Notes: generated by a model not told the origin, from the sequence alone. A stretch of DNA of 64,000 bases from Valencia hispanica (GCA_963556495.2 OY747702.1:20596403-20660402), one strand, 5' to 3'; shown: positions 1-12,180, numbered from the stretch's first letter. Made by a program: numbers and translations.

Positions 1-522
1 GTCTTTTTTTGGGCTGCATTTAATACAATATAACATACTGTATGTCATAGATGGGAGGATACTAAGGCAATTTAAGAAATGTCATATTTTGTCAATACAT
101 AACCAAGAAAATGTAACTCAAAAAACCAGAGCGGAATACATTTTTTGAATTTTCTCTATGGATGTATGCTAACAGCAATCAGTATAAAGGTTAAGATGCA
201 TAAAAACATATTTTCATAATTGCAATGGGACAAACAGGTGACAATCCATATTGTACTTTCCAGAAAGTGAACTCTCTGAAATTGAATGTGCTAAATAGAA
301 CTTGACAGGCCAGATGGTTTGTTACACAGAGCACTGTAGGGAAACCATAGTCATTTCAAAAACTGTTTGCCAGCTGATTGGATGAAACCATCTGTATATC
401 GCTGGCAGCCATGGTCAACTTGAAATGATAGCATTAGTTTTTCTCTTCCACTAAGTATTATACAGCTAAAATATTAGAACTGTGAACTATTTAGCAAAGT
501 CATTGATATACATAAACTGACA
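1..522. other. AT-rich non-coding DNA, nothing recognised
   Basis: No ORF with recognisable content, no splice-flanked exon and no repeat that I recognise. The composition is the AT-rich background typical of the window. Confidence 0.5.
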
Positions 523-524
523 TA

Positions 525-609
525 CAGGTACATCTAAAAAATGCAGAATATCGTGAAAAAGTTAGGTATTTTTAGACACTGATTTTAGAAAGTGAAACTT
601 ATAATATAT

Positions 610-615
<6 letters not shown>
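525..615 (+). mobile_element. Tc1/mariner-family terminal fragment
   Basis: Begins right after a TA dinucleotide with CAGGTACATCTAAAAAATGC, which resembles the terminal inverted repeat of fish Tc1-like elements whose ends read ACAGGTRCATCTCA followed by AT-rich sequence. A close relative starts at 38,943. The sequence flows into the (TA)n microsatellite at about 603. No right-hand inverted repeat was found, so this is a fragment or an element whose far end has decayed. Family assignment is from recognition by eye. Confidence 0.5.

Positions 616-700
<85 letters not shown>
603..700. repeat. (TA)n microsatellite
   Basis: Roughly 95 bases of almost pure TA/AT repeat with a few C interruptions at the left edge. 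It lies where the flanking Tc1-type fragment normally has a short native ATAT run, so it may have expanded from the transposon. The 82-codon minus-strand ORF across it (poly Tyr-Ile) is a product of the repeat, not a gene. Confidence 0.97.
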
Positions 701-704
<4 letters not shown>

Positions 705-810
705 CAATACATAAGCAAGACACTGTAATATTCAAGGTATAGTGCAGTAAACAGAATTTATACAGGAACCATTGAAAGCAAGGTTTCATCAAACATACAG
801 GTTTTTGCAA

Positions 811-3050
811 TGTTTAAAACAAATGGAGTTCTAGAACGAACAGACCCACACCTGAGATCTCCAATAGGAAAGACATGAATTTTTTTTAAATTATGCAAAA
901 GACCTTCTTACTGTGAAGAAAAAGTGACTCTCTTTGAAATTGGCAATATTTGGTAAAACAAACACCATATCAAAACACCTAATTTTGTTAAGATAGACCA
1001 ATATTAGAAAATCTGGGATAGGCATATGTGAAGTCTGAAAGTAAATTTATTTTATAGCGCAAATTATCAAATTGCGGTCGTCTACAAAAGAGAACAGATT
1101 GCATCAAAATCATAATAGCCCCTTTCAAATAAATTGCCTGATTCAAGAAGAAGAAAACAGATGCCCAACATGAACGTCCACAAAGGCATGCAGTAATGAA
1201 AGCTCAAGTTCATTTAATTCCTCTGTCTTTTTCCAGAGGAGGTCAGAATGGATAGCTTTATCAGCTTTTTTCCCCCTTCAGGTCCAGGAACAGGGTGTAT
1301 GCATGCCAATGCTGTGATGGCCAGTGGGTTTATTTAAGCTGACAGAGATGAATCTTCCAACAGAGGGCCAGGCCTGTTCAGCTGTCCCCCTGATTGGAGC
1401 CCACACCGGGGCTGACACTGAATTATTTCAGGAGGTAATTAGTATTCTGTTTTTCACCAATGCCAAATGCTCTCGATCGTTCGCCTTCATATAGCGGTTG
1501 ATATTTTACACATAGACCTGAATTTTTGATAGGGATTAAATGTGTTTACATAAAGAGTATGTGAATTAACAGTTAAAATAGGTATTATTATGTGAATGAA
1601 AATGTGTGCAGAATAAATGTCAACAGATCTACTTGCATTAGTCAAATAATGAACAAAAAAAATCTAATCCCTCAATTTTCTTAGCACTTAAATCCCCATG
1701 TAGTAATTTGATTAATTTCACTAAAGTAAAGGCTCAACTGGCTGACTGGATGGCATAAGACATTATTAACTTAAGTAATTTAATCAGTAGACCTTGATAA
1801 AGATTTGATAAAACTCATTGTAGGTGTAACACTTCCTTTTATCTTTTTTCTCGTCTAACTTCTCAGTGTTTTTCACCAAATTGGAGCCCTTTTCACCCCG
1901 CATCGAAAGTGAAAATGAATCTTAGTGAACTATCAACGGAAATATGATTGGACTGCCACATTATGAATATTGTTGCCTTTATGGACTGTATTATGCAAAG
2001 TCATGCAAATTAGATACACAGCTATCAGAGAAAACAACCCTTAATTTTGTCCTTCTGCCTTTCTTGTGTTTAGCGTGTAATGTGGTTATGTGTGTTGCAG
2101 GCAAATGAAAAGTCACTTTCATGGCATATTATTTTTCTACGCTGCTTAGTGATCAAGTGGTGCATCTATTAACACCACTTCACTGTAAAAGAAAAAAAAC
2201 TAATAAACAGAGAGTTTGTTCAAATGAGAACTTTCTGCTTTATTCGCTAAATTTTTTTTCTTTTAAAAACTAAGATTCCTTTCTCACAGGATATATTAAT
2301 AAAGCATAAATGGAATGCTATCACATGTTTAAAGCTGCTAAACTAATCCTTTAAAGTATTCTTAACTTCTCTAGGTGCAACTGATAAAAGCACATATTAC
2401 AACATATGTCGTACCTTTCCCTATTATGTGGATCACTTCAGGGGTACAGTGTTAATTTAGCATGAAAATATAATTGCTTCATCTAATTTCCTTTGACAAT
2501 TTATAACCAGGTTAAAACAACCACATGCTTACCCACTTGAAACATTGAAATCATCTCTAGAGAGTTAAAAAAAATTGCAGGTACAGGTGCATGCCTCTCA
2601 CAGAGCATTAAATAACTTGCATCAGTACATGAGTTAGTAAATTTAAAGCTGCTGTAAATAACTCCAGCTGCAAAATATTATCAAGTTAATGAAGTAAGCT
2701 GAACATCAGTTTTCACTTTGGTCATTTTAATCATGAAAAAAGTACAATTTCAAAGATGACTGTTTGTAAAGAAAAAAACTTTTTTCCTACACCATCAGTT
2801 TAGCAGTAGTTGTTCAATACAGCATTTCAATCCAATTTATATCCAAACAGTTCTATAAAAAACAATTTGACCCCTTACATATTTATCCCTGTCTTTGCTT
2901 TTTGTTACACTGTGTTGTGCCACAGATAGGTAGGATATGGCTATGAATAATTATGAATAATTGCTTAGGGCAAGTATTAATAAGATTACTAATTTTATGT
3001 AAAAATTACCAAGTTTAGGGGCACCATCCTGTTGGATTCCAAGAACATTT
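811..3050. other. unique AT-rich non-coding DNA, possible conserved blocks
   Basis: No coding ORF and no recognisable transposon. Two stretches look less random than their surroundings: 1,240-1,450, which ends in an AGGTAATTAG-type homeodomain-like motif, and 1,860-2,060, which contains an octamer-like ATGCAAAT at about 2,004. Both could be conserved non-coding elements, but that is only an impression from composition. Confidence 0.3.
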
Positions 3051-3059
3051 ATATATAAC

Positions 3060-3061
<2 letters not shown>

Positions 3062-3101
<40 letters not shown>

Positions 3102-3107
3102 TTATAT
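3062..3107. repeat. (TA)n microsatellite
   Basis: A TA dinucleotide run with two ATTTATA interruptions at the right side. Confidence 0.95.
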
Positions 3108-3339
3108 AGCCAAATTGTTCAGTCTCAGTTTATGTTTACCAGCCTGATAAGGCTGAGATAATTAAACAAATGAAGGAATAAGTTCTTACGCTGTGGACAT
3201 TAATTGTACGCATCACTGCAAACTTCTCTTTAAGAAAAGGGGACTTTATTTAGAAAATAGAAAATCCCATCTATTCTAAAGAATGCAAACTACTACAGAT
3301 CTTAGACAACAATAATAGGTGAACATTAAACACAATTAA

Positions 3340-4495
3340 CATGAAATGAAATCAGTGAGACAGCTGAGGTTCGGGTCAGGAAAGGAGGGGGGGGGGCCCT
3401 CTCAAGGGAGCCCAAGTCAAAGATAGCGTGTGGGACAAAGTCATAAATCTCAGCTCTGTGCCAAGATGGAGGACAGCACATGGAGTCTAAGAAAGAGTCA
3501 TAAAACTAGCTTTGGCTAAAGTAGCACATGGGGAAAGCGTTCATGTGGTAGGCCTCTGCTTTAGCGACAGACTTAAGACAATGGAGTTAAACTTTTCAGC
3601 TAAGACTAGCTAACGCAGGCCGGACCGAGCCCGACTCTGCCGACGGAGTGATCAAACAGAGAGAGAGAGAGTAAAGGAGAGGAGGGAAAAAGAAAGAAAG
3701 GCGTGATCTACTCAGGATAAAACAAACAGTTTCAAACAGCAATTTCAGCTCAGACTTATACGTGCGACGACGCAAAAATGAGCAAACAGGTACAGCGCTT
3801 AAAAACACTTTAACCAACAATGAACGAGATCTAACTCGTTAAAACTCTATTTTCTCTATTTATCTCCGCCCAGACACAATATTAGTATAAATGAACCGGT
3901 TCAGTCCTACTTTGCCTTGAAGGAGGTCCAGTCCACTAGGAGGAGAGCAAATTGTGTCCATGGTTGAGCAAGAAAGGGAAGAGTTATAAAAAAACCTGTA
4001 CAGGATTTAAGGACCGTGTGGCCCAAATGCAGGCTGGGCCTGCAGGTCGACGTCTAACGAACTGTCTTGGAACAGTTCTTTTGTCGTGCACGCTGGTTAC
4101 GCAGATGGGGTGCGCACTTCGAAGCTTTGAAATGAGTTCTTCCCCGGTCCAGCGGGTCAGAACAAAAGAGAATCTTCACCGGTGAGATGTCCTCTGTTCA
4201 GCAGTAGTCCATCCAAGAACTTCTAGCTGGAGAACAATTCAAAATGAGTGCGACTACTCTTATAGCCCCCTTTGGCCGTGATGTCATCGCTGATGTCACC
4301 GTGGGTGGTCACGGACCAATAGGAGTGTATTGGGGGTCACTGCAAGGATTGCTGGGAAATGTGGTCTGCTCAGTCCATCTTTGAAATAGCTCCCAGACAC
4401 CCAAAAGTCTGTTCAGTTCATCTTATGAGAAATGCAACAACTGGAATGTTGCAGGTCATCAAATATAACACGTATAAATACAAAATTCACTTTTT
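3340..4495 (-). other. CpG-richer island of unknown origin with promoter-like cluster
   Basis: About 1.1 kb whose base composition and CpG content differ from both AT-rich flanks, ending where the Rex3 insertion starts. On the minus strand, a compact promoter-like cluster (4,259-4,366) would drive transcription leftwards across the island. A polypyrimidine-rich stretch (minus strand) lies at 3,655-3,705. The longest minus-strand ORF (3,596-3,820, 74 codons) resembles nothing I know. It could be an LTR plus leader of a retroelement, a LINE 5' UTR or a host promoter/first-exon region. No diagnostic primer-binding site, RT motif or TG...CA boundary was found, so the type stays open. Confidence 0.35.
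4259..4366 (-). promoter_or_regulatory. promoter-like motif cluster (Staf-like, CCAAT, 2x CRE-like, TATA)
   Basis: Read on the minus strand from 4,366 downwards: a CCACATTTCCCAGCAATC block like the vertebrate Staf/ZNF143 motif (4,348-4,366), a CCAAT pentamer on the plus strand at 4,316-4,320, two TGATGTCA CRE-like octamers (4,279-4,286 and 4,291-4,298), and CTATAAG as a TATA-like box (4,259-4,265). The spacing is compatible with one RNA polymerase II promoter initiating near 4,230 and running towards 3,340. The motifs are seen; activity is inferred. Confidence 0.4.
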
Positions 4496-4522
4496 AATTG
4501 CCATCCATCCATTTTCTTCCGC

Positions 4523-6476
4523 TTATCCGGGGTCGGGTCGCTGGGGCAGCAGCTTAAGCAAAGACACCCAGACTTCCCTCTCCCCAGCCACTTGTTCCAG
4601 CTCCTCGGGAGGAATCCCAAGGCGCTCCCAGGCCAGCCGAGAAACATAGTCCCCACAGCGTGTCCTGGGCCTTCCCCCGGGGCTCCTCCTGGTGGGACAT
4701 GCCCGAAACACCTCACCAGGGAGGCGTCCAGGAGGCATCCTGACCAGTTGCCCGAGCCCCCTCAACTGACTCCTCTCGATGTGGAGGAGCAACGGCTCTA
4801 CTCTGAGCCCCCTCCGGATGACTAAGCTTCTCACCCTATCTCCAAGGGAGAGCCCAGACACTCTACGGAGGAAACTCATGTCAGCCGCTTGTATCCGTGA
4901 TCTCGTTCTTTCGGTCACCACCCAGAGTTTGTGACCATAAATGAGGGTAGGAACGTAGATCGACCGGTAAATTGAGAGCTACGCCTTTCGGCTCAGCTCT
5001 CTCTTCACCACGACAGACCGGTACAGCGCCCGCATAACGACGGACGCCCTACCAATCTGTCTATCGATTTCCCGCTCCATTTTTCCCTTATTCGTGAACA
5101 AGACCCCCAGATACTTAAACTCCTCCACTTGGGGAAGGACCTCATCCCCGACCCAGAGAAGGCACCCCACCCTTTTCCGGCTCAAGACCATGGCCTTGGA
5201 TTTGGAGGTGCTGATTCTCATCCCAGCCGCTTCACACTGGGCTGTGAACCGCTCCAGCGAAAGCTGTAGATCACGTTCCGATGAAGCCAACAGGACCACG
5301 TCATCTGCAAAAAGCAGAGACCCGATCCTGAGGCCACCGAAACGGATCCCCTCAACACCTTGGCTGCGCCTAGAAATCCTGTCCATAAAAGTTATGAACA
5401 GGATTGGTGACAAAGGGCAACCTTGGCGGAGTCCAACTCTCACCGGAAACAAGCCCGACTTACTGACGGTAAGGCGAACCAAACTCTGGCACCGGTCGTA
5501 CAGGGACCTAACAGCCCGTATCAAGGGGCCCGGTACCCCATACTCCCGGAGCACCCCCCACAGGGCCCCCCGAGGGACACGGTCGAACGCCTTCTCCAAG
5601 TCCACAAAACACATGTAGACCGGTTGGGCGAACTCCCACGCACCCTCCAGGACCCTGCTGAGGGTGTACAGCTAGTCCAGTGTTCCATGGCCAGGATGAA
5701 AACCGCATTGTTCCTCCTGGATCCAAGGTTCGACTATCCGTTGGACCCTCCTCTCATGAACCCCCGAATAGACCTTACCAGGGAGGCTCAGAAGTGTGAT
5801 CCCACTGTAGTTGGAACACACTCTGTGGTCCCCCTTTTTAAACAGGGGGACCACCACCCCGGTCAGCCAATCCAAGGGAACTGCCCCCAATGTCCACGCA
5901 ATATTGCAGAGCTGTGTTAACCAACACAGCCCCAAAACATCCAGGGCCTTGAGGAACTCCGGCCGAATCTCATCCACCCCCAGCTTTTTAACGACCTCGG
6001 TGACCTCAGCACCAGAGATTGGAGAGCCCGACCCAAAGTTCCCAAACCCTGCTTCCAGATTGGAGGGCGTGCCGGTGGGATTGAGGAGGTCTTCGAAGTA
6101 TTCCATCCATCGACCCAAAACGTCCCGCGTCGAGGTCAGCAGCACACCATCCCCACTGTAAACAGTGTTGGTGGAAGACCACTTCCCCCCCCTGAGACGC
6201 CAGATGATGGACCAGAATCGCTTCAAAACCGTACGGAAGTCGTTCTCCATGGCCTCTGCAAACTCCTCCCACGCCCGAGTTTGCCCTGCCGGTACCTATC
6301 GGCTGCTTCAAGGGTCCCACAGCCAAAAAGACCCGATAGCACTCCTTCTTCAGCCTGACAGCATCCCTTACCGCCGGTGTCAACCAGCGGGATCGGGGGT
6401 TACCGCCGCAACAGGCACCGACCACCTTGCGGCCACAGCTCCGGTCAGCTGCCTTGACAATGGAGGCGTGGAACAT
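4523..6476 (-). pseudogene. Rex3 reverse transcriptase and C-terminal region, multiple frameshifts
   Basis: The polymerase part of the element, scattered over four pieces. 6,006-6,476 and 5,672-6,250 carry the linker and the N-terminal RT blocks, including VVPLFKKGDHRVCSNYSGIT. 4,979-5,614 carries the palm, with DLEKAFDRVP and the catalytic FADD at 5,300-5,311. 4,523-4,921 carries the conserved C-terminal region ending shortly before the tail. The catalytic FADD is intact, but repeated frame changes make the reading frame non-functional. The overlapping plus-strand ORFs are mirror images, not genes. Confidence 0.88.
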
Positions 6477-6530
6477 GGTCCACTCGGACTCAATGTCCCC
6501 TGCCTCCCCCGGGACATGTTTGAAGTTCTG

Positions 6531-7474
6531 TCAGAGGTGTGAGTTGAAGCTCCTTCTGACAGGAGACTCTGCCAGACGTTCCCAGCAAACCCTCACAACA
6601 TGTTTGGGCCTTCCAGGTCTGTCCGGCGTCCTCCCCCACCATCGGAGCCAACTCATCACCAGGTAGTGGTCAGTGGACAGCTCAACCCCTCTCTTCACCT
6701 GCGTGTCCAAAACATGCGGCCGCAGATCAGATGAGACGACAATCAAGTCGACCATCGAGCTGCCGCTTAGGGTGCCCTGATGCCAAGTGCACATATGGAC
6801 ACCTTTATGCTTGAACATGGTGTTTGTTATGGACAATCCATGACGAGCACAGAAGTCCAACAACAAAACACCACTCGGGTTCAGATCGGGGGGCCATTCC
6901 GCCCAATCACACCCCTCCAGGTCTCACTGCCATTGCCCACGTGAGCGTTGAAGTCCCCCAGCAGAACAAGGGAGTCCCCAGGAGGAGCACTCTCCAGCAC
7001 CCCTTCCAAAGACTCCAAAAAGGGTGGGTAATCTGATCTGCCATTTGGTGCGTAAGCACAAACAACAGTCAGGACCAGTCCCCCCACCCATAGGGGGAGG
7101 GAGGCTACCCTCTCGTTCACCGGGGTAAACCCCAACGTACAGGCGCTGAGATGGGGGGCAACAAGTATGCCCGCCCCAGCTCGGCGCCTCTCAGCGGGGG
7201 CAACTCCAGAGTGGAAGAGAGTCCAACCCCTCTCGAGGAGACGGGTTCCAGAGCCAGAGCCGTGCGTCGAGGTGAGTCCGACGATGTCCAGTCGAAACCT
7301 CTCAACCTCCCACACCAGCTCCGGCTTCTTCCCCACCAGAGGGGTGACGTTCCACGTCCCGAGAGCCAACTTCTGCATCCGAGGATCGAAACCGCCAAGG
7401 TCCCCGCCTTCGGCCACCGCCCATCCTGCACAACACCCGACCCTTATGGCCCCTCCTACAGGTGGTGAGCTCAT
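6531..7474 (-). pseudogene. Rex3 AP-like endonuclease domain, frameshifted
   Basis: Encodes the apurinic/apyrimidinic-like endonuclease that nicks target DNA for target-primed reverse transcription. In the first piece (6,881-7,474) I see the opening GTWNV block, a GLTSTH block and the catalytic [10 protein letters not shown] block. A frame change between 6,866 and 6,881 moves the domain into the next piece (6,531-6,866), with DLIVVSSDLRP and the catalytic STDHYLV block. The order matches RTE-clade endonucleases. The frame change breaks the protein, so no active enzyme is expected from this copy. Confidence 0.85.
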
Positions 7475-7856
7475 GGGAAGGGGGACCCATGTAACCTCTT
7501 CGGGCTAAGCCAGACCGGGCCCCATGGGTAAAGGCCCGGCCATCAGGCGCTCGCCAACATGCCCCACCTCCAGGCCTGGCTCCAGAGGGGGGCCCCGGTG
7601 ACCCGCCTCCAGGCGAGGGAACGCTGAATCCAATTGTCTTTTCCATCACAGGGGTCTTTTGGTCTGCACTTTGTCTGATCCCTCACCTAGAACTAAATTG
7701 CCATGGGTGACCCTACCAGGAGCAAAAAGCCCCCGACAACATAGCTCCTAGGATCATTGGGACACTCAAACCCCTCCACCACGATAAGGTGGCAGCCCAG
7801 GCAGGACTTTTCAAATGATTATTTGTTTATTAAAAGGAGAAATAGTCTTTAAAACC

Positions 7857-8506
7857 AACCTGGCTGTGTAAAAAGTCAATTTCCCCCCTGTTCCTGACAT
7901 TACTTTGATAAGCAACATATTTTTGAGAGCTGACTGTAATTTCACTGCCCACAATGTACTGCATAGCCTGTAGAATTAAGAAATTCCTAAAACATAACCT
8001 GTCTGACAACATGGAGCAGGCTAAATGATCTCAAAAAGCAACCCAGCATGACCTCGTTCTAAAGAAATTCAAGAACACATAAGCAATAAATTCTTTGACA
8101 TCTATCTATGGCTCAAAAAAGGTTTTTGGGGTGGCCAAGTTAAATTCTGACCAAAATCTAATTATCCTACACAGGCCAGCCATACTCAAAAAGCTTCTAG
8201 TGTGAATGAATTTATATATTTCTAAAAAGAACAGTGGGCTAAAATGCTTCACACACTTGATTTCAGTTGTTGCCACCAAGGGTAGCACAACCAGTTAATA
8301 GGCTTAGGAGAGGACTTGTTTATTTTCAGGTCAGGTTTGTTTGGATCACAAAAAATTCCTTAAACAACTACCTTTCATATGTATTTAGGGTATCTTTTTT
8401 GTGTATTTCTTTATTTTTTTTGAAGTTACTGATGATCTGAAACATTTGCGTGTGACAAAAAAAACTGAATAAATCTGTAAGGAATAAATACTTTTTCACA
8501 ACATTG
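7857..8506 (+). mobile_element. Tc1-like DNA transposon, internally deleted
   Basis: The left end (CTGGCTGTGTAAAAAGTCAA near 7,860) and right end (AAATACTTTTTCACA near 8,490) resemble the inverted termini of a common fish Tc1 family. Between them, 8,040-8,110 matches the start of that family's transposase gene (ACCTCGTTCTAAAGAAATTC) and 8,230-8,300 its end (GTTGTTGCCACCAAGGGT). The catalytic middle is missing. At about 650 bp it is less than half the usual 1.4-1.6 kb, so it is a non-autonomous relic. It starts about 55 bp from the 5' end of the Rex3 copy. Confidence 0.65.
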
Positions 8507-8509
8507 TCT

Positions 8510-11500
8510 GCTTTATCCACCAATCAGCACTCCTTTTTTAATGCAACATTAGCTTATTAGGTCAGTATAGTATTTTCTTTGTTTTGAAGGTCTGAATTGA
8601 AGCCATAGCTGCAGACAACTGGTGATCGGGCCAATGATTATTCAGTGCTGATAAATGAACGGCCTGCTTTGGCAAATGCGAAGATGACTACTCATTTGCC
8701 ATGGGCAACTCCTGAGTCTAGAGCAGCTACCAATTAGCTTATCTATTGCCTTGGCTGGGCACTGGCATTCCAAAGCTGACAGCTAGATTGGAGAGGCTGA
8801 CAACCTACTTAAGCATCTGTTGCTTTGGTTATATCCTTGGTCAAATCAGCCAGATTACCTTCTTTTGTTAATATTTAATAGGTGACTGTGTGACACACAA
8901 CCACTACATGCTGTAAGAAACGGAAGCACATTTGCTACAAGGTCTCTCTTAAAAACTTCATTATACTTCATTAGATTGCGGCCTGATAGTAATAAACAAC
9001 TAAAAATAAAAGTAACCCATCTTATCTGTGAAATAATAATAAGATAAAAGTTTACCATTTTAATTCTTTGCCAATTATGAGGTAATTGGTTACCTTCCAC
9101 TTAGCATTATGTTGAATTGATGGCTGCTGTGGAACAAAAACTCAATGAAATACCCATGTTTAATATGTAGAAGGAACTTTAAATGACCAAATTTCAATCA
9201 ATGGAATGAGTAATGAGGAATGATTCATTCAAATTAAACTAGGGATGAGTTTAAACAGCAAAGTACAGCTGTCAAGTTACCTTTATTTTATATGCAGGTT
9301 ATAAATATAAATAATAAATCCAACTTTTGAAACTAAATAGTAATCTTATAGGGTACATTTTCACACTTGCAGTTAGGTAAGTAGAATATGATTTTTATAT
9401 TTATTGTGATCATTGTTAGCTGCAGTTACATTTTGTTGTCAGTAGGTGTGGTTAAAGCTGTAACTATCTGACACAAAGAAAGAAACTGTGTTAAGGAGGC
9501 AATTTTTTGTTGCTGGTTTCAAAAATAGCCAACTAATATGCTGCAATGTGCAAAGTGACAAAATCAAATGTCTTCCCTCATTCATTTTGCAGGTCCGTCA
9601 AGAACGTCTTTAATATTCAGTTTGTTAGTTGTCTCCAGCAGATCCAGAGTTGCTCAGGGTGGCTTTCCATCTAATTTCATCAAATAGGAAAATTTAATTT
9701 GATTTTACATATTATTATTTTCCATTTCTTGCTGTCGTATTGTTGAATGGTATTTAATTGATTGAAGCATAATTATAAGCTTTAAAGACAATAAAATGTT
9801 TCAAAGAAGATCAGCAATGAAATATATGCTCCATTTTGTATTTTATATTTTGCATCTGACTCCAGAGGAGTCAGTGTATGACCAGTCAGGAACCTCATCC
9901 CATGCCACTAGAGCGGTGTGACTATAAATCCAGCCCATGAGATGAGACAAAAAAGATTTTAGCTATATTTCTTTGAAAATTAAAATTATTTTGTTTTCTC
10001 AAATAGAGAAAATGTTTTACAAATACAAACAGTGTTTAGTCCGGTTTACTAGTCTGTAGTTTGTTTTTATGCTAAGGTGGTCCCAAAGCCTGTTGAAAAT
10101 GATTTCTCATTGTGTTTTCATAAACAAAATCAATTTTAAAATGTGTTTGAAAGAATGGAGAGGTTAAACTGCACTTCTAACAAACTAAAACATTGGGAAA
10201 TAGCCCTTTGCTCGGGCTTGAACCTAAATCAACTTCAGGGTCACTAGCCAGTTAGCCTGACACACTATTTTCAGTGCTTTAACTTCCTTTGTATCTTATG
10301 TATGTATAATTCACCACACACATCCAATGTGTCATCTGGTCAGCCAGTCGCCTGGCTGGCATATCATTGGCAAGGCTGTAGGTAGAAACAAGAAAGAAAC
10401 ACCCTCCAATTACAGATAAAAAGCTTCAACCAACAACTCACTTCGTGTTTTTTTAGTTCCTCACATATGCACTGTAGCTTGTTGCATTGGAGCACGGAGC
10501 AGGTTGTCAGATATGGTTGCTGTTTTGTTTTTGTTTTTTGCTATTTTTGACCTTTCTAGTTTTTGTCGTTTCATAGTGTTTTTGGCTACAAAGTGCAGCC
10601 TCCTTCAGTGGGATATCTGTTACCATCAACAAGCAACAGATTAAAGTCTTTTTTAATGATCTAAAGATAGTCCTGCATAAGAAAATGTGGTTTCATCTGA
10701 TTAATATTATATAGATTGAGATCCATTTTTTGTTAATAATATACATCCATCTAACCATTATCTATACCTGCTATTTCTTGCAAGGTCGCAGAATGCTGTT
10801 ACCTTTCTCCAGTGGTCATAAAATCTTTACAATTTGAGCATCTTCATCACTATTTATCTAAATAATTAATGAAAAAAAACTTAAAAACCGAAGAAAATAA
10901 ACTGTTATGAAATGATTTAATTATGTGGGTATAAGAAATGGAAATAGGGCAGGACAAAACAAGGGTACAAACTGCCATCTGGGTGGATTAGGACATCAAA
11001 TATCCATAAACCTAAAGTATAATACGTTTTATGTTATAGCTTTTGTTTAAAAAAATCAGATTTACTAACATTTGTTGCTGAAATAAACTATTGAAAAATG
11101 TTGACACCGTCTCACACAGATGTATAATTACAAATTGGAGAGGGAAAAAAGACAGAAAACCAAAAAAAAACAAGCCAGAGTCAGAGGGGTTATGTGTTGT
11201 TAGATTTCACCTACCAATTGTACCAAAACCACAGAATAAGTGCAGGTGATGAAAAAACTGCAATCACAGAACAACACTTTGTCACAAAGAATCTGTGCTG
11301 CTTCAGAGTAGAATGCGAGATCATTACTCTGTCTCTGTCTTGACGATGCTGTATTTTGTGAATCCTGGTGGAATTAAACCAGAGAAAAATGTATGCAGAA
11401 ACCATGTGACCTACATGTTAAGTCGGCGCTCTCTTGCCTTTAGAGGAGTGTGTCATCCTAGGGGTCTCCTCCCTATGGTTTAAGGGCTGGCCATGTGACA

Positions 11501-12180
11501 CACAAAGCCAAGTGTCACACATCAAGCTGACTGCACATTGGATGCGTGAAAAACTGCAGGAAGAGTGAGAAAATGGCAAAAGGTGTGTCATGCATTCCCC
11601 TGCAGCCCTGACAGCAGCACTTTGGGCTTGTCCCGCTGCTGAACCAAACTATTTCAGACAAATGGGCAGGGCTGGGATAGGGGGCATCGATTGTAGGATT
11701 CATGATGCCTTGTATCCTGCCGCTGACAGAACCTTGACAGAAGGAGTTAGAGAAGTCTGCGCTTGAAATGTGTTTGCAAGGAAAATCACAGCAGACAGCA
11801 TACGTTAGCATCCTTTACTTATTTTATTTCACAGGTCCGTGAGCCGCTTCCCAGTCAGAGTAAATTCCCTCTGAAGCCAATCAGCATGGGTGACCTGCAC
11901 TAGCTGAGGGGACAGTTTCTTTACAAGTACATTCACACAGACAGAGACACAAATATTCAGAGTGGCTTATTATTTCTCAATGTCACTTATAATGAATTTC
12001 CAACCACATCAAGTCATATTCGTCTCATATCATAAAAACCTCAATAATAAGTTTGAAGAGATGGTTTATGGTAGCAGGAGTAGCTACCATGAACCATCTC
12101 TGAACAAGCTCTGTAATCATAATGTATCATAAATTACTTGCCGAAGCTTCAACCCCTTTTTTCTAAATTATTTTAAGGAC
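8510..12180. other. unique non-coding DNA; possible conserved blocks
   Basis: No exon and no clear transposon. The stretches 8,590-8,830 and 11,560-11,850 are richer in G+C and less repetitive than their surroundings and look like possible regulatory non-coding DNA; nothing proves it. The rest is AT-rich with short homopolymer runs. Confidence 0.3.

Larger units (their letters stand above)
4500..7803 (-). mobile_element. Rex3-type (RTE clade) non-LTR retrotransposon, near full length, inactive
   Basis: A 3.3-kb LINE on the minus strand, clearly GC-richer than its surroundings. The 3' end at 4,500-4,512 is the GATG-repeat tail described for Rex3, and the 5' end lies near 7,803. Endonuclease motifs come first and reverse transcriptase second, both spread over several frames because of frameshifts and stops. 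The flanks CACTTTTTAATTG (left) and GACTTTTCAAATG (right) are similar and may be a decayed target duplication, but this is not secure. The second copy at 56.76 kb is closely related, which suggests relatively recent activity of the family. Rex3 elements are widespread in teleosts. Confidence 0.9.

Noticed and set aside
562..810. 82-codon minus-strand ORF with a long Tyr-Ile run
   Set aside because: It is the translation of the (TA)n microsatellite; no domain and no conserved context.
3340..4495. Calling the CpG-richer island an endogenous retrovirus LTR
   Set aside because: The promoter-like layout would fit, but I see no paired LTR, primer-binding site, target duplication or polymerase gene, so the assignment would be a guess.
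5094..5920. Long plus-strand ORFs (174 and 165 codons) across the Rex3 copy
   Set aside because: The real reading direction is minus, shown by the RT and endonuclease motifs. These are mirror-frame ORFs kept open by the high G+C content.
4487..7816. Secure target-site duplication for the first Rex3
   Set aside because: The flanks CACTTTTTAATTG and GACTTTTCAAATG are similar but not identical, and such AT-rich matches arise easily by chance.
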